DNA from: Tissierella sp. MB52-C2
Lineage (GTDB): Bacteria > Bacillota > Clostridia > Tissierellales > Tissierellaceae
Length of the DNA: 64,000 bases
Assembly (NCBI RefSeq): GCF_030931715.1
Contig: NZ_CP133261.1
Location: 3,202,643-3,266,642 of the forward strand
Reading direction: 5' to 3'
Positions 18,815-25,847 of the stretch are shown in pieces; within the stretch, counting starts at the first letter, position 1, and each line of letters begins with the position of its first letter. Made by a program: the position numbers and the translations under genes. The notes under the pieces are model-generated. The model was not told the origin of the DNA. It did no database searches and was given only the letters and a program-made list of their open reading frames with translations.

Positions 18815-19777
18815 CTAATTATTGTAATCCTCTAATCTCTTTTCCAAACTTTCTTCATATCCACTCTTTTCTAAAATCTCTTTAGCATCCATATTTGTCC
18901 ATTCTTCTACGCTAACATCTGGATTATTTTTTATAAATGCTTGCATTATATTGTATCCTATTGTATAGCCGCAATTTCTCGGAATTCCTTTAATGCCTCC
19001 AAACATTATTTCTCTTTGATATCCATAGTCCATACTATCAAAGTTTTCTTTTATCTTATCCCACATTTCTTTTTCCCTTATTATTGAAAGTGGAGATAAT
19101 GTTCTTTCTACATCTGGATAAACTATATCTGCAAACGAATCAGCACGTCCTTCTAAAAGTAAATTTTCTAACATAGATATATTCCAAACACCTTCATAGC
19201 TTTTATCCTTCATTAAAACACTATGGTGATATTCATGGGCTAGAGCATAGGGAAATAATTCTTCCCAATCATCAATCATAGGATTGATACATACTAATAT
19301 TTTCCCATCAAGACTTGTGACTCCTGTAACTCCCCCCATTGAAAAATGTACATTATCAGGATCAAGTGGCATTATATATACTGTAGCATCTTCCCTAGAC
19401 AAAAAACTATCACACTGCCATAATACATTCTCTGCAAAACAGATAATATCTTTCTCAATGCAAAAAATCTCTAGTGATTTCTCTAATTTATCTAAATTTT
19501 TAATAGTATATTGGATATTAGGAAACTCATAATCAGGATATTCAGTATCCTTTGTGAGTTCACTCCGTATAGGCTCATATACAATTTCTTTATATAATTC
19601 ATCTATCTCTTCTTCATTTTCTTTAGCCTTTCGAATATATTCTCTTAACTCTTCTTCTGGAAAAATTATATTAAATTTAGATTCAGTTTCTACCTTAGAA
19701 GTCTCTTTTTCACATCCTATTGTTGTAAAGATTACTATAATTAAAAGTAATAAAACTATGATACTTTTTTTATTCAT
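18815..19777 (-). CDS. DUF2268-like Zn-protease lipoprotein B
   Basis: A 320-residue lipoprotein (signal ending IFTTIGC, mature Cys22). The HExxH zinc motif is seen in AHEYHHS (His181, Glu182, His185) and a downstream Glu in LLLEGRADSF (near 209). This fits the DUF2268 group of putative zinc proteases. It is strongly similar over its whole length to the lipoprotein at 24451-25404, so the two arose by duplication. It lies in the RiPP cluster just upstream of the leader-binding protein gene and would act outside the membrane, possibly in leader removal or self-protection. No sigma-54 site was found before it. Confidence 0.8.
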   Translation of the reverse strand: MNKKSIIVLLLLIIVIFTTIGCEKETSKVETESKFNIIFPEEELREYIRKAKENEEEIDELYKEIVYEPIRSELTKDTEYPDYEFPNIQYTIKNLDKLEKSLEIFCIEKDIICFAENVLWQCDSFLSREDATVYIMPLDPDNVHFSMGGVTGVTSLDGKILVCINPMIDDWEELFPYALAHEYHHSVLMKDKSYEGVWNISMLENLLLEGRADSFADIVYPDVERTLSPLSIIREKEMWDKIKENFDSMDYGYQREIMFGGIKGIPRNCGYTIGYNIMQAFIKNNPDVSVEEWTNMDAKEILEKSGYEESLEKRLEDYNN

Positions 19778-20006
19778 AATTATAAATCATTCCTTTCGCT
19801 TCGCTCAAGGCACAAAACTGAATGAAATATATTTGCTTCGAGCGAATTATTTTATTATTCTATAACCATAGAATAATAGTAAACTCCAAATCATGGGGAT
19901 GTGAGTGGGCTACTCCATTTTTGGAGTGACCCCATAATTATATGTGTAGATTGCCTTTCCAAGCGCAAATAAGTGTGACTATTGATCACGCATAATTCAC
20001 GGTTCC

Positions 20007-20430
20007 ATGAAAGATAATATTCCCGAATTAGAACTCCCCATTAATGGATTTATTACACCTAAACAGGCTGAAAAACTAAAGGTTATTAAATATCACTATG
20101 AAGACCTTAACTCTCGTAAATCTGAACTTGAAAAAATAATTCTTTCTCTTGCCGGGCCCTACACATAAAAAATTAATTTAATCTTAACTGTTCCGTCCTT
20201 TAATAGCATCTTTTCTGCCATTACAGTGGTTCCAGAAATAGGTGTCAATATGGATGTCTTCCCGACAGCTAAGCATTTGTGTTCTTGGGCAGGACCCACA
20301 CCTACCAATAATGAAAGCAAAGCGCTGGCAATAAAAAATCAGTAAGAATTTCAAGAGCTGGCTACTATATTAAGCCTCTCTTAGTACAGTGTGCAACCAC
20401 TGTAGTAAAAAACGAAAATCATCCTGAAAC
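20007..20430 (+). pseudogene. IS110-family transposase remnant
   Basis: On the plus strand, broken reading frames match the C-terminal half of IS110-type transposases. First comes a frame with FITPKQAEKLKVIKYHYEDL ending in ILSLAGPYT and a stop. A second reads TVPSFNSIFSAITVVPEIGV, MDVFPTAKHLCSWAGPTPTN and NES. After a frameshift a third reads SVRISRAGYYIKPLLVQCAT. The catalytic Ser region is recognisable but the N-terminal half is gone. The remainder of 19778-20435 holds short inverted repeats (for example ATGGGG...CCCCAT at 19893-19935) that may be relics of the element. It lies exactly between the two halves of the RiPP cluster. Confidence 0.8.
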
Positions 20431-20435
20431 TTTCT

Positions 20436-21473
20436 TTAAGGAAAAGGTATAAATTCACATCTGCGATCTAGTTTTTGGTTTGTCGCATTCTCTACAAAAT
20501 CATATACCTTTTCATTATATGTTTTGGGGAATAAATTTGGAAACCAGTTAAGGTCCAATACTTTGACAAATTTTAAATTCTCTATTTCCCTCAAAGGTTC
20601 TAAAAAAAATATTAAAGGATTCATTTGATACTGTTTATGTAATTGTTTAAATATATTTTCAACGGAAAATCTTTTAGGTGCTATTTTTTTATACTTCAAA
20701 ACGGTATGATTCTCATCTAAATATTTATAAGCTTCATCTAGTCGCTCAGTTGATAAACTCATAAATATATCTAAATAATCATTGCTTTTCTTATTATTAG
20801 ATTTTAGTGTGTTTGATTTTTCATAAGAATAGATAGAATTCATTTGAAATATTTCCTTAATAGATTGAGAAATTGCTTCATCTAAACAATTAGAAGCTCC
20901 TAATCCAATATAAAACTTCCCATCATAAATTCCCTTACATAATATAACGTAAAACTTGTCAACAAGCGAAATGTCATAAAATTTAAAATCTTTGAACTCT
21001 TTAAGTATATATTCATATTTTTCTACACTATACAAATCTATTAGTTTCCCATTTGCTTTTGATAAGTAATTAAAAATAAAACTTTGTCTTTCTATAAATT
21101 CCTTAACAGCATTAAAAATACAATCACTAGAATTAGTATGGCTTGCTAACCCACAAGAGTCAACAAAATTATTTCGATCTCCAATAATATCATTTATATA
21201 TATTTGAACTGTTTTTTTATCTATAAGTGAATATCCAGTTATTAAACCATCTGTAAAAATTTTTCTATTTAATTTATTTGGCATCATTCTTTCTCTTTCA
21301 AAAAACTCTCCTATAGAAGCAAGAATAGTGGGCATTTTAGCACCAAAAATATTTAATGATCCTCCAGAAACCATAGGATTATTTATGGCATTAATTTGTC
21401 CAAGCCTTTTATCATTTAAATATACAGGTTCAATAAATCTATATTTAACATCAACATTTCTTACTATATCCAT
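20436..21473 (-). CDS. YcaO cyclodehydratase with C-terminal PFP
   Basis: A 345-residue YcaO-domain protein, the ATP-dependent enzyme that turns Cys/Ser/Thr of a precursor into azolines. The ATP-site blocks are all visible: GEFFERE with Glu56, Glu59, Arg60; DSCGLASHTNSS followed by KEFIERQ with Glu125, Glu128, Arg129; and LGASNCLDEAISQSIKE with Glu207. The last residues are CEFIPFP, the Pro-rich C-terminus typical of azoline-forming YcaO enzymes. The ATG at 21473 follows GAGGAG; an upstream in-frame ATG at 21506 would overlap the previous gene. It is the last gene before the IS110 remnant. Confidence 0.85.
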   Translation of the reverse strand: MDIVRNVDVKYRFIEPVYLNDKRLGQINAINNPMVSGGSLNIFGAKMPTILASIGEFFERERMMPNKLNRKIFTDGLITGYSLIDKKTVQIYINDIIGDRNNFVDSCGLASHTNSSDCIFNAVKEFIERQSFIFNYLSKANGKLIDLYSVEKYEYILKEFKDFKFYDISLVDKFYVILCKGIYDGKFYIGLGASNCLDEAISQSIKEIFQMNSIYSYEKSNTLKSNNKKSNDYLDIFMSLSTERLDEAYKYLDENHTVLKYKKIAPKRFSVENIFKQLHKQYQMNPLIFFLEPLREIENLKFVKVLDLNWFPNLFPKTYNEKVYDFVENATNQKLDRRCEFIPFP

Positions 21474-21490
21474 ATTTATCTCCTCAATTT

Positions 21491-22486
21491 CTATAATATA
21501 ATACATGATGGTTTTTTTAATATACCATCTTCATCCAAATGATATATCCTAAAAATTTTTTTATCTAAGTTAGCAAGAATATTTCCATCACTTGGTATAG
21601 CATTTAAAAGTTCCTTAGAGAAACATCTAATTGTCACATATTCTTGATAAGAATTAGTATTTAATACAGCAAATTCTATTGAATTAATCCATGGTGAAAG
21701 AATAATATCTTGCTGTATGTCATCAACAAAATTTATACATTTCATGCTTTTACTTAATTTATCTATAAATTCATATATTATTTTATAATTATATTGATTA
21801 AATGATTTATAAGGAGATGTTTCCGAGTCTCTATAAAATGATTCTAATAATTTTGCTTCTAAAAGGGCATTAGTTAAGGCCTTCTTTGGGTCTTTATTCA
21901 AACTTACACCTGTAGAAACTATCCCTTTATCATCAAAGAGAAAAACAGCAAATGTGGTAAGGTTGCAAAGATTACTTGAACAAAATATATAAATATCTTC
22001 CGAGTGAAATCCAATACTGTTAATTAATTTCTTGATCTCTTCATCTATCAAAACATTAAATCCTTTTTCTAAGTACCAAATTAACATTACTTCGTTTTTT
22101 TCAATTAACTCAAGAAGAGCTTTTTCCTTAAGTTCCTTTGACGACAATCCAGAGGCTGTACCAGTAGTATCCATAGTACCATATTCCTTATTGTCTCCAT
22201 AACCTAGAACATTTCTAGTATGAGTGTTTATTTCCTTTGTTAAAGGATTAAATGACTGAAATTCTGAATAGTTATTTACATTATGTGCAATTCTAAACCT
22301 TTCAAGATATTCTTGGTGTATCTTTTTATACATATTATATTTTGATAAACTAATAGCTGAAGGAGTGAATGGTGATAGTTTGTCTCCTATCTTTATGGTG
22401 CTGAAAGCACCAGTACCTATTTTATAATTCGATAAATAGCTATATTTTAATATTTGATAGTGTTTTCTAACGTAACAAAAAATCAT
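21491..22486 (-). CDS. Second YcaO-domain protein
   Basis: A 331-residue protein with the YcaO pattern but poor overall similarity to its neighbour. QEYLERFR holds Glu59, Glu62 and Arg63. TMDTTGTASGLSSKE followed by LLELIEKNE holds Glu126, Glu129 and Lys130, where Arg is usual. TGVSLNKDPKKALTNALLE holds Glu210. It ends KPSCIIL without the Pro-rich tail. The ATP-binding glutamates are thus kept, but the arginine change and missing tail leave open whether it is catalytic or a structural partner. Its ATG follows directly after the stop of the McbC-like gene. Confidence 0.75.
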   Translation of the reverse strand: MIFCYVRKHYQILKYSYLSNYKIGTGAFSTIKIGDKLSPFTPSAISLSKYNMYKKIHQEYLERFRIAHNVNNYSEFQSFNPLTKEINTHTRNVLGYGDNKEYGTMDTTGTASGLSSKELKEKALLELIEKNEVMLIWYLEKGFNVLIDEEIKKLINSIGFHSEDIYIFCSSNLCNLTTFAVFLFDDKGIVSTGVSLNKDPKKALTNALLEAKLLESFYRDSETSPYKSFNQYNYKIIYEFIDKLSKSMKCINFVDDIQQDIILSPWINSIEFAVLNTNSYQEYVTIRCFSKELLNAIPSDGNILANLDKKIFRIYHLDEDGILKKPSCIIL

Positions 22487-23155
22487 TTATATCCCTCTCA
22501 AAACTTGATTTTTTATAAAAAGTTGTAGCCTACAATTAATTCCTAATTTATGGGTAAAAGATTGTTGTGGTACAAATTTTGAATAGGTTTCAAACTCCTT
22601 CTCCTTTGCTACAGATTCAATATTTTCATATAATCTTCCTATTTGAATAATTCCATTTATAAATCCTAATTCTCCATCTAAAAATACACTCTCATTTAAA
22701 TCAATAAAATAAGATATACATATATTAAAACTTTCTTTAAAAACTTCCATACCAAAGTTTTGTCTCTCAAATTCCTTATATTTATATAAAACTTTATTTT
22801 TAAAATCTACGCTATATATACCTGATGGAATGTTATTAGATTTATCAATAATAAATATTGGTAAAATGTAAATAAATTCTTGATTTTTAAAAAAATCATT
22901 CATTTTTTCCATAACAATTTTCTCTTTGATTGATAATCTATTAAAAGATACTGATTCCATATATGACTCTGGAAGGTCAAAGTAATTATCATATGCCTTG
23001 ATATTTATTTTATCTACTATGTATTCTTTGTTTTTATACCATAAATTATATAATTCTTGAATATTAACAGTAGATTGATAAAACTTTAATACATTTTGTA
23101 CTCGCTTATTATCCATAAAACCTATGTATTGATCAGTAATAAATTTTTTATTCAT
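22487..23155 (-). CDS. McbC-like dehydrogenase (divergent)
   Basis: A 222-residue protein that I read as a divergent FMN nitroreductase-fold dehydrogenase like McbC. The evidence is the IPSGIYSVDFKNKVLYKY block, comparable to the SGIYYYDP...L block of SagB, and the later helix GFINGIIQIGRLYENIESVA. The N-terminal arginine motif of SagB is not evident. Position supports the call, because the order precursor, McbB-like, McbC-like, YcaO copies that of mcbABCD. The ATG at 23155 overlaps the McbB-like gene by 8 bases; the open frame extends 15 codons further upstream but without a ribosome site. Confidence 0.55.
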   Translation of the reverse strand: MNKKFITDQYIGFMDNKRVQNVLKFYQSTVNIQELYNLWYKNKEYIVDKINIKAYDNYFDLPESYMESVSFNRLSIKEKIVMEKMNDFFKNQEFIYILPIFIIDKSNNIPSGIYSVDFKNKVLYKYKEFERQNFGMEVFKESFNICISYFIDLNESVFLDGELGFINGIIQIGRLYENIESVAKEKEFETYSKFVPQQSFTHKLGINCRLQLFIKNQVLRGI

Positions 23156-23984
23156 AGCAATCACACAGCTCCCAATGTATGGCTTGATCTGATAACACAA
23201 TATTTTTATTAAAATCTATATATTTAACATTGTTAATTTGTGAATTATCAACAATATCTAAATCATTTAAAAGGGTATCTACAAAAGTTAAAATACTATA
23301 GTTATTGAAGGCATTTTCAACTTCAAATCCGGGTTCCTTCTTATAAATCAAATCTAAAAGATTTTGAAAAGATACTGTATTTAAAAGTTTAGAGTTCCCT
23401 CTTAAAGAAGATTCCATATTACCAAAAAAACATAGAGGGCAAGGATTATACCACTCCTGTTTATAGTAGTTTGATAAAAATATGCGTTGTTCATAGTAGA
23501 ATCCAAACCTTGATAAAATATTATTCTCTCTAACTATATTAACTAGCTCTGTGTAGTATTTATAATGAAAGGGGTTTGTAAAAAATATATATAAATTTTT
23601 TGGATTATTAATTTTAAAGTCATAGAAATCTCTTGGTAATAATTCATATATAAATTTTTGATTATGGCCTTTGGAGTTGAATTTCATGCTTTTTATAAAG
23701 ATTTCATCATTAGATACTATTGTGACATCTTCATAGCTTATAATTTTCTGTTTTATTTCTCCTATTAGATTATTCTTTTGCATAAATTCTATTGCTTTCT
23801 CCGTTTGCTCATTAAATATTTCATTTAACTGCTTCATGGAAACTTCATATACTCCATTAGAATCAATCCAATTAAAAAAATCAATCATCTGTAAATTTTT
23901 TATAATTACTGTATTTTGAGAATTTTGTATTACTGACATTTCTTCACTATTTGTTATAAGAAAAGGAAAAACTTTATATTTCAA
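23148..23984 (-). CDS. McbB-like cyclodehydratase partner
   Basis: A 278-residue protein resembling the McbB family of E1-like partners in azole peptide synthesis. The N-terminal 80 residues have the alternating helix/strand look of a leader-recognition domain. Near residue 180 is NPCPLCFFGNMESSLR with Cys182 and Cys185, and the C-terminus is HWELCDCYE with Cys274 and Cys276, giving a likely zinc site. The size is close to McbB. It starts at a TTG preceded by GGGGGTG and comes 112 bases after the precursor gene, behind a hairpin. It overlaps the next gene by 8 bases. Confidence 0.7.
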   Translation of the reverse strand: MKYKVFPFLITNSEEMSVIQNSQNTVIIKNLQMIDFFNWIDSNGVYEVSMKQLNEIFNEQTEKAIEFMQKNNLIGEIKQKIISYEDVTIVSNDEIFIKSMKFNSKGHNQKFIYELLPRDFYDFKINNPKNLYIFFTNPFHYKYYTELVNIVRENNILSRFGFYYEQRIFLSNYYKQEWYNPCPLCFFGNMESSLRGNSKLLNTVSFQNLLDLIYKKEPGFEVENAFNNYSILTFVDTLLNDLDIVDNSQINNVKYIDFNKNIVLSDQAIHWELCDCYE

Positions 23985-24037
23985 TTCTACACCCCCATAT
24001 ATGTTAACTTTATATATTTTCTAACTTTAGATGTGTC

Positions 24038-24072
24038 TTATAAAACCTCCATAATAAAAGGAGGTTTTATAA
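24038..24072 (-). terminator. Hairpin between precursor and modification genes
   Basis: A 13-bp perfect stem (TTATAAAACCTCC and complement) with a 9-base loop, about 25 bases after the precursor stop codon. The U-run lies inside the 3' arm, so it is a weak terminator. This would yield more precursor mRNA than enzyme mRNA, an arrangement common in RiPP operons. Confidence 0.65.
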
Positions 24073-24096
24073 AATACAATTTACTCTAATGCCAAA

Positions 24097-24339
24097 TTAC
24101 AAAATTATGTCTTCTTCAAATTCCATAATAGTTGAACCTCCACCTTTACCACAAAGTGGATTTGGATAACCTATGTGACAACACGGACCTCCTCCTGGTC
24201 CCCAATCTTTATCTAGAGTTCCATACAATTCATGAACATTTGCACCTAATCCAAACTCTTTTTCATTAAACTTGTCGTCATTATTTTGTGGCCCTGATTT
24301 CCCAGGTGCACCTGAATCAAATGTTATAATTTGCTTCAT
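24097..24339 (-). CDS. RiPP precursor peptide (azole-peptide type)
   Basis: An 80-residue acidic peptide with a very strong AAGGAGGTGGG ribosome site. The leader (residues 1-45) contains KEFGLGANVHELYG; EFG at 28-30 with Val35 and Leu38 matches the spacing of EFG, Val14 and Leu17 in the microcin B17 leader as I remember it. The presumed core DWGPGGGPCCHIGYPNPLCG, then KGGGST, holds Cys53, Cys54, Cys63, Ser69 and Thr70 next to glycine or proline. An acidic, hydrophobic tail IMEFEEDIIL (71-80) follows, unusual for this class and perhaps a follower. It lies between lipoprotein A and the McbB-like gene. No similar short gene was found for the second enzyme set. Confidence 0.75.
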   Translation of the reverse strand: MKQIITFDSGAPGKSGPQNNDDKFNEKEFGLGANVHELYGTLDKDWGPGGGPCCHIGYPNPLCGKGGGSTIMEFEEDIIL

Positions 24340-24450
24340 TTCTTTCCCACCTCCTTTACTATACTTTTATTATTAATATAATCATCTACTATGAATAGAG
24401 TCATATATTATAATCCAATAAAAATTACTAAATCTTTCATTTACTGCGCA

Positions 24451-25404
24451 TCAGTTATTATATTCCTTCAACCTCTTTTCCAAACTTTCTTCATATCCAC
24501 TCTTTTCAAAAATTTCCTCAGCTTTCATGCCCGTCCATTCTTCTACACTAACATCTGGATTGTTCTTTATAAATTCTTGCATTATATTGTATCCTATTTT
24601 ATAACCACAATTTGTTGGAATACCTTTGACCCCTCCAAACATTATCTCCCTTTGATATTTATAATCTACACTATTAAGATTTTCTTTTATCTTATTCCAT
24701 ATTTCTTTTTCTCTTATTATTGGAAGCAAAGATGTCCACGATGTTTCTAAGTCTGGATAAACTATATTTGCAAATAAATCGGCTCTTCCTTCGAACAGTA
24801 AAGCATCTAGCATAGTAAAAACTCTTTCCTTATCTTTATCCATGGACACACTATGATGATATTCATGGGCAATAATATGAGGAAATAAGGTTTCCCAATC
24901 CCCAATCATAGGATTAACTTCTACCAGAATCTTTCCATTTGTACTTGTAATTCCTTCTACTGGCCCTATTGGAAAATATATATTATTAGGATCAAATGAC
25001 ATTATATATACTGTAGTCCCTCCACTAAATAAAACATCATCACATTTATCTAAGGCTTCTTTTGCTATTTGAACTATGTCCGATTCAATAAATATTTCTA
25101 ATTGGTTCTCTAGTTTATCTAAATTTTTAATGGAATATTGAACTCTAGGAATATGATCATCAGTATAGGAAGTTCCCTCCCTAAATCCAACTCGTATAGG
25201 CTCATATATTATCTCTTCATATAGTTTATCTATATCTTCTTCATTTTCTCTAGCTTTTTCAATGTATTCTCTTATCTCTTCCTCTGGAAAAACTATATTA
25301 AATTTAGATTCAGTTTCTATACTAGAAGTTTCTTTTTCACAGCCTACCATTGCGAAGATTGAGATAATTGAAAAAATTAATGCTATAAATCTTTTTTTCT
25401 TCAT
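24451..25404 (-). CDS. DUF2268-like Zn-protease lipoprotein A
   Basis: A 317-residue lipoprotein (signal ending IFAMVGC, mature Cys22), first gene of the RiPP operon. The zinc motif is AHEYHHS with His180, Glu181 and His184, and a further Glu lies in LLFEGRADLF (near 205). It shares most residues with the lipoprotein at 18815-19777, including the N-terminal ESKFNIVFPEEEIREYI and the C-terminal KSGYEESLEKRL. It is expected at the outer face of the membrane. A maturation protease or an immunity factor are the natural guesses; the sequence does not decide. The start follows GGGGAGAT and a sigma-54 promoter lies about 55 bases upstream. Confidence 0.8.
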   Translation of the reverse strand: MKKKRFIALIFSIISIFAMVGCEKETSSIETESKFNIVFPEEEIREYIEKARENEEDIDKLYEEIIYEPIRVGFREGTSYTDDHIPRVQYSIKNLDKLENQLEIFIESDIVQIAKEALDKCDDVLFSGGTTVYIMSFDPNNIYFPIGPVEGITSTNGKILVEVNPMIGDWETLFPHIIAHEYHHSVSMDKDKERVFTMLDALLFEGRADLFANIVYPDLETSWTSLLPIIREKEIWNKIKENLNSVDYKYQREIMFGGVKGIPTNCGYKIGYNIMQEFIKNNPDVSVEEWTGMKAEEIFEKSGYEESLEKRLKEYNN

Positions 25405-25459
25405 GCTTAATCTCCCCTGTTTTAGAACAATCTACAATTCTATTTTATAATCTTATATA

Positions 25460-25475
25460 TGCAATATACTTGCCA
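25460..25475 (-). promoter_or_regulatory. Sigma-54 promoter of the RiPP operon
   Basis: On the minus strand TGGCAAG-TATA-TTGCA, preceded by T and followed by TAT. It differs from TGGCACG-N4-TTGCA by one base and has exact GG-N10-GC spacing. An 18-base inverted repeat (GCAAAAT-ACAG-ATTTTGC, 25488-25505) lies just upstream. Confidence 0.75.
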
Positions 25476-25524
25476 AATTTTAATTGAGCAAAATACAGAT
25501 TTTGCAAAAATAAAAAAAGAAGAT

Positions 25525-25540
25525 GTATTAAATTTCGTAC
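25525..25540. promoter_or_regulatory. Candidate upstream activator site
   Basis: GTATTAAATTTCGTAC, extended to an AGATGTA...TACATCT inverted repeat, 50 bases upstream of the -24 element of the RiPP promoter. It resembles the palindrome centres at 14851-14866 and 28190-28205. The rest of the gap 25405-25847 holds only an unconvincing 46-codon frame and the hairpins listed next. Confidence 0.4.
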
Positions 25541-25741
25541 ATCTTACGTCCTAAAAATGAGACTTCATCTTTATCTGCGCTTGCTTCATCTATTAATATT
25601 AAACTGATTGACAAGTTTGCTATGGTATTATGACTCCAAAATCTTATACTAGTATTCGTGGTATACATTACGAATACAAAAAATAGTCTAATCTTCTATC
25701 ATTAAGTTTATTTTGCATGCTATGATTTTTTCATAGCTACC

Positions 25742-25789
25742 TTTTTTAATTTAATGGAAAAAGAAAAGCTTTCCTATTAAATTAAAAAA
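25742..25789. repeat. 14-bp inverted repeat
   Basis: TTTTTTAATTTAAT at 25742-25755 and its exact complement at 25776-25789. The right arm supplies the T-run of the adjoining terminator. Read as RNA it forms a second hairpin behind the first. Confidence 0.7.
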
Positions 25790-25816
25790 GGGACACAAAT
25801 CTTATCTCTGTGTCCC
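25784..25816 (-). terminator. Terminator of the SLH nucleotidase gene
   Basis: Minus-strand GGGACACA stem of 8 bp with an 11-base loop, followed by six Ts. It lies 32 bases after the stop codon of the nucleotidase gene. Confidence 0.85.
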
Positions 25817-25847
25817 TAAAAGATCCCAAAGCCTTGGGGGTTCTATC

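Noticed and set aside
19893-19935. Hairpin ATGGGG...CCCCAT with inner ACTCCA/TGGAGT as a terminator
   Set aside because: No T-run on either strand; more likely part of the IS110 relic.
24391-24750. A 119-codon plus-strand frame over the start of the RiPP operon
   Set aside because: It is antisense to the end of lipoprotein A, has no ribosome site and is low-complexity; a shadow frame.
25528-25668. A 46-codon minus-strand frame upstream of the RiPP operon
   Set aside because: No ribosome site, no recognisable domain, and it overlaps the candidate activator site; probably chance or a decayed gene.
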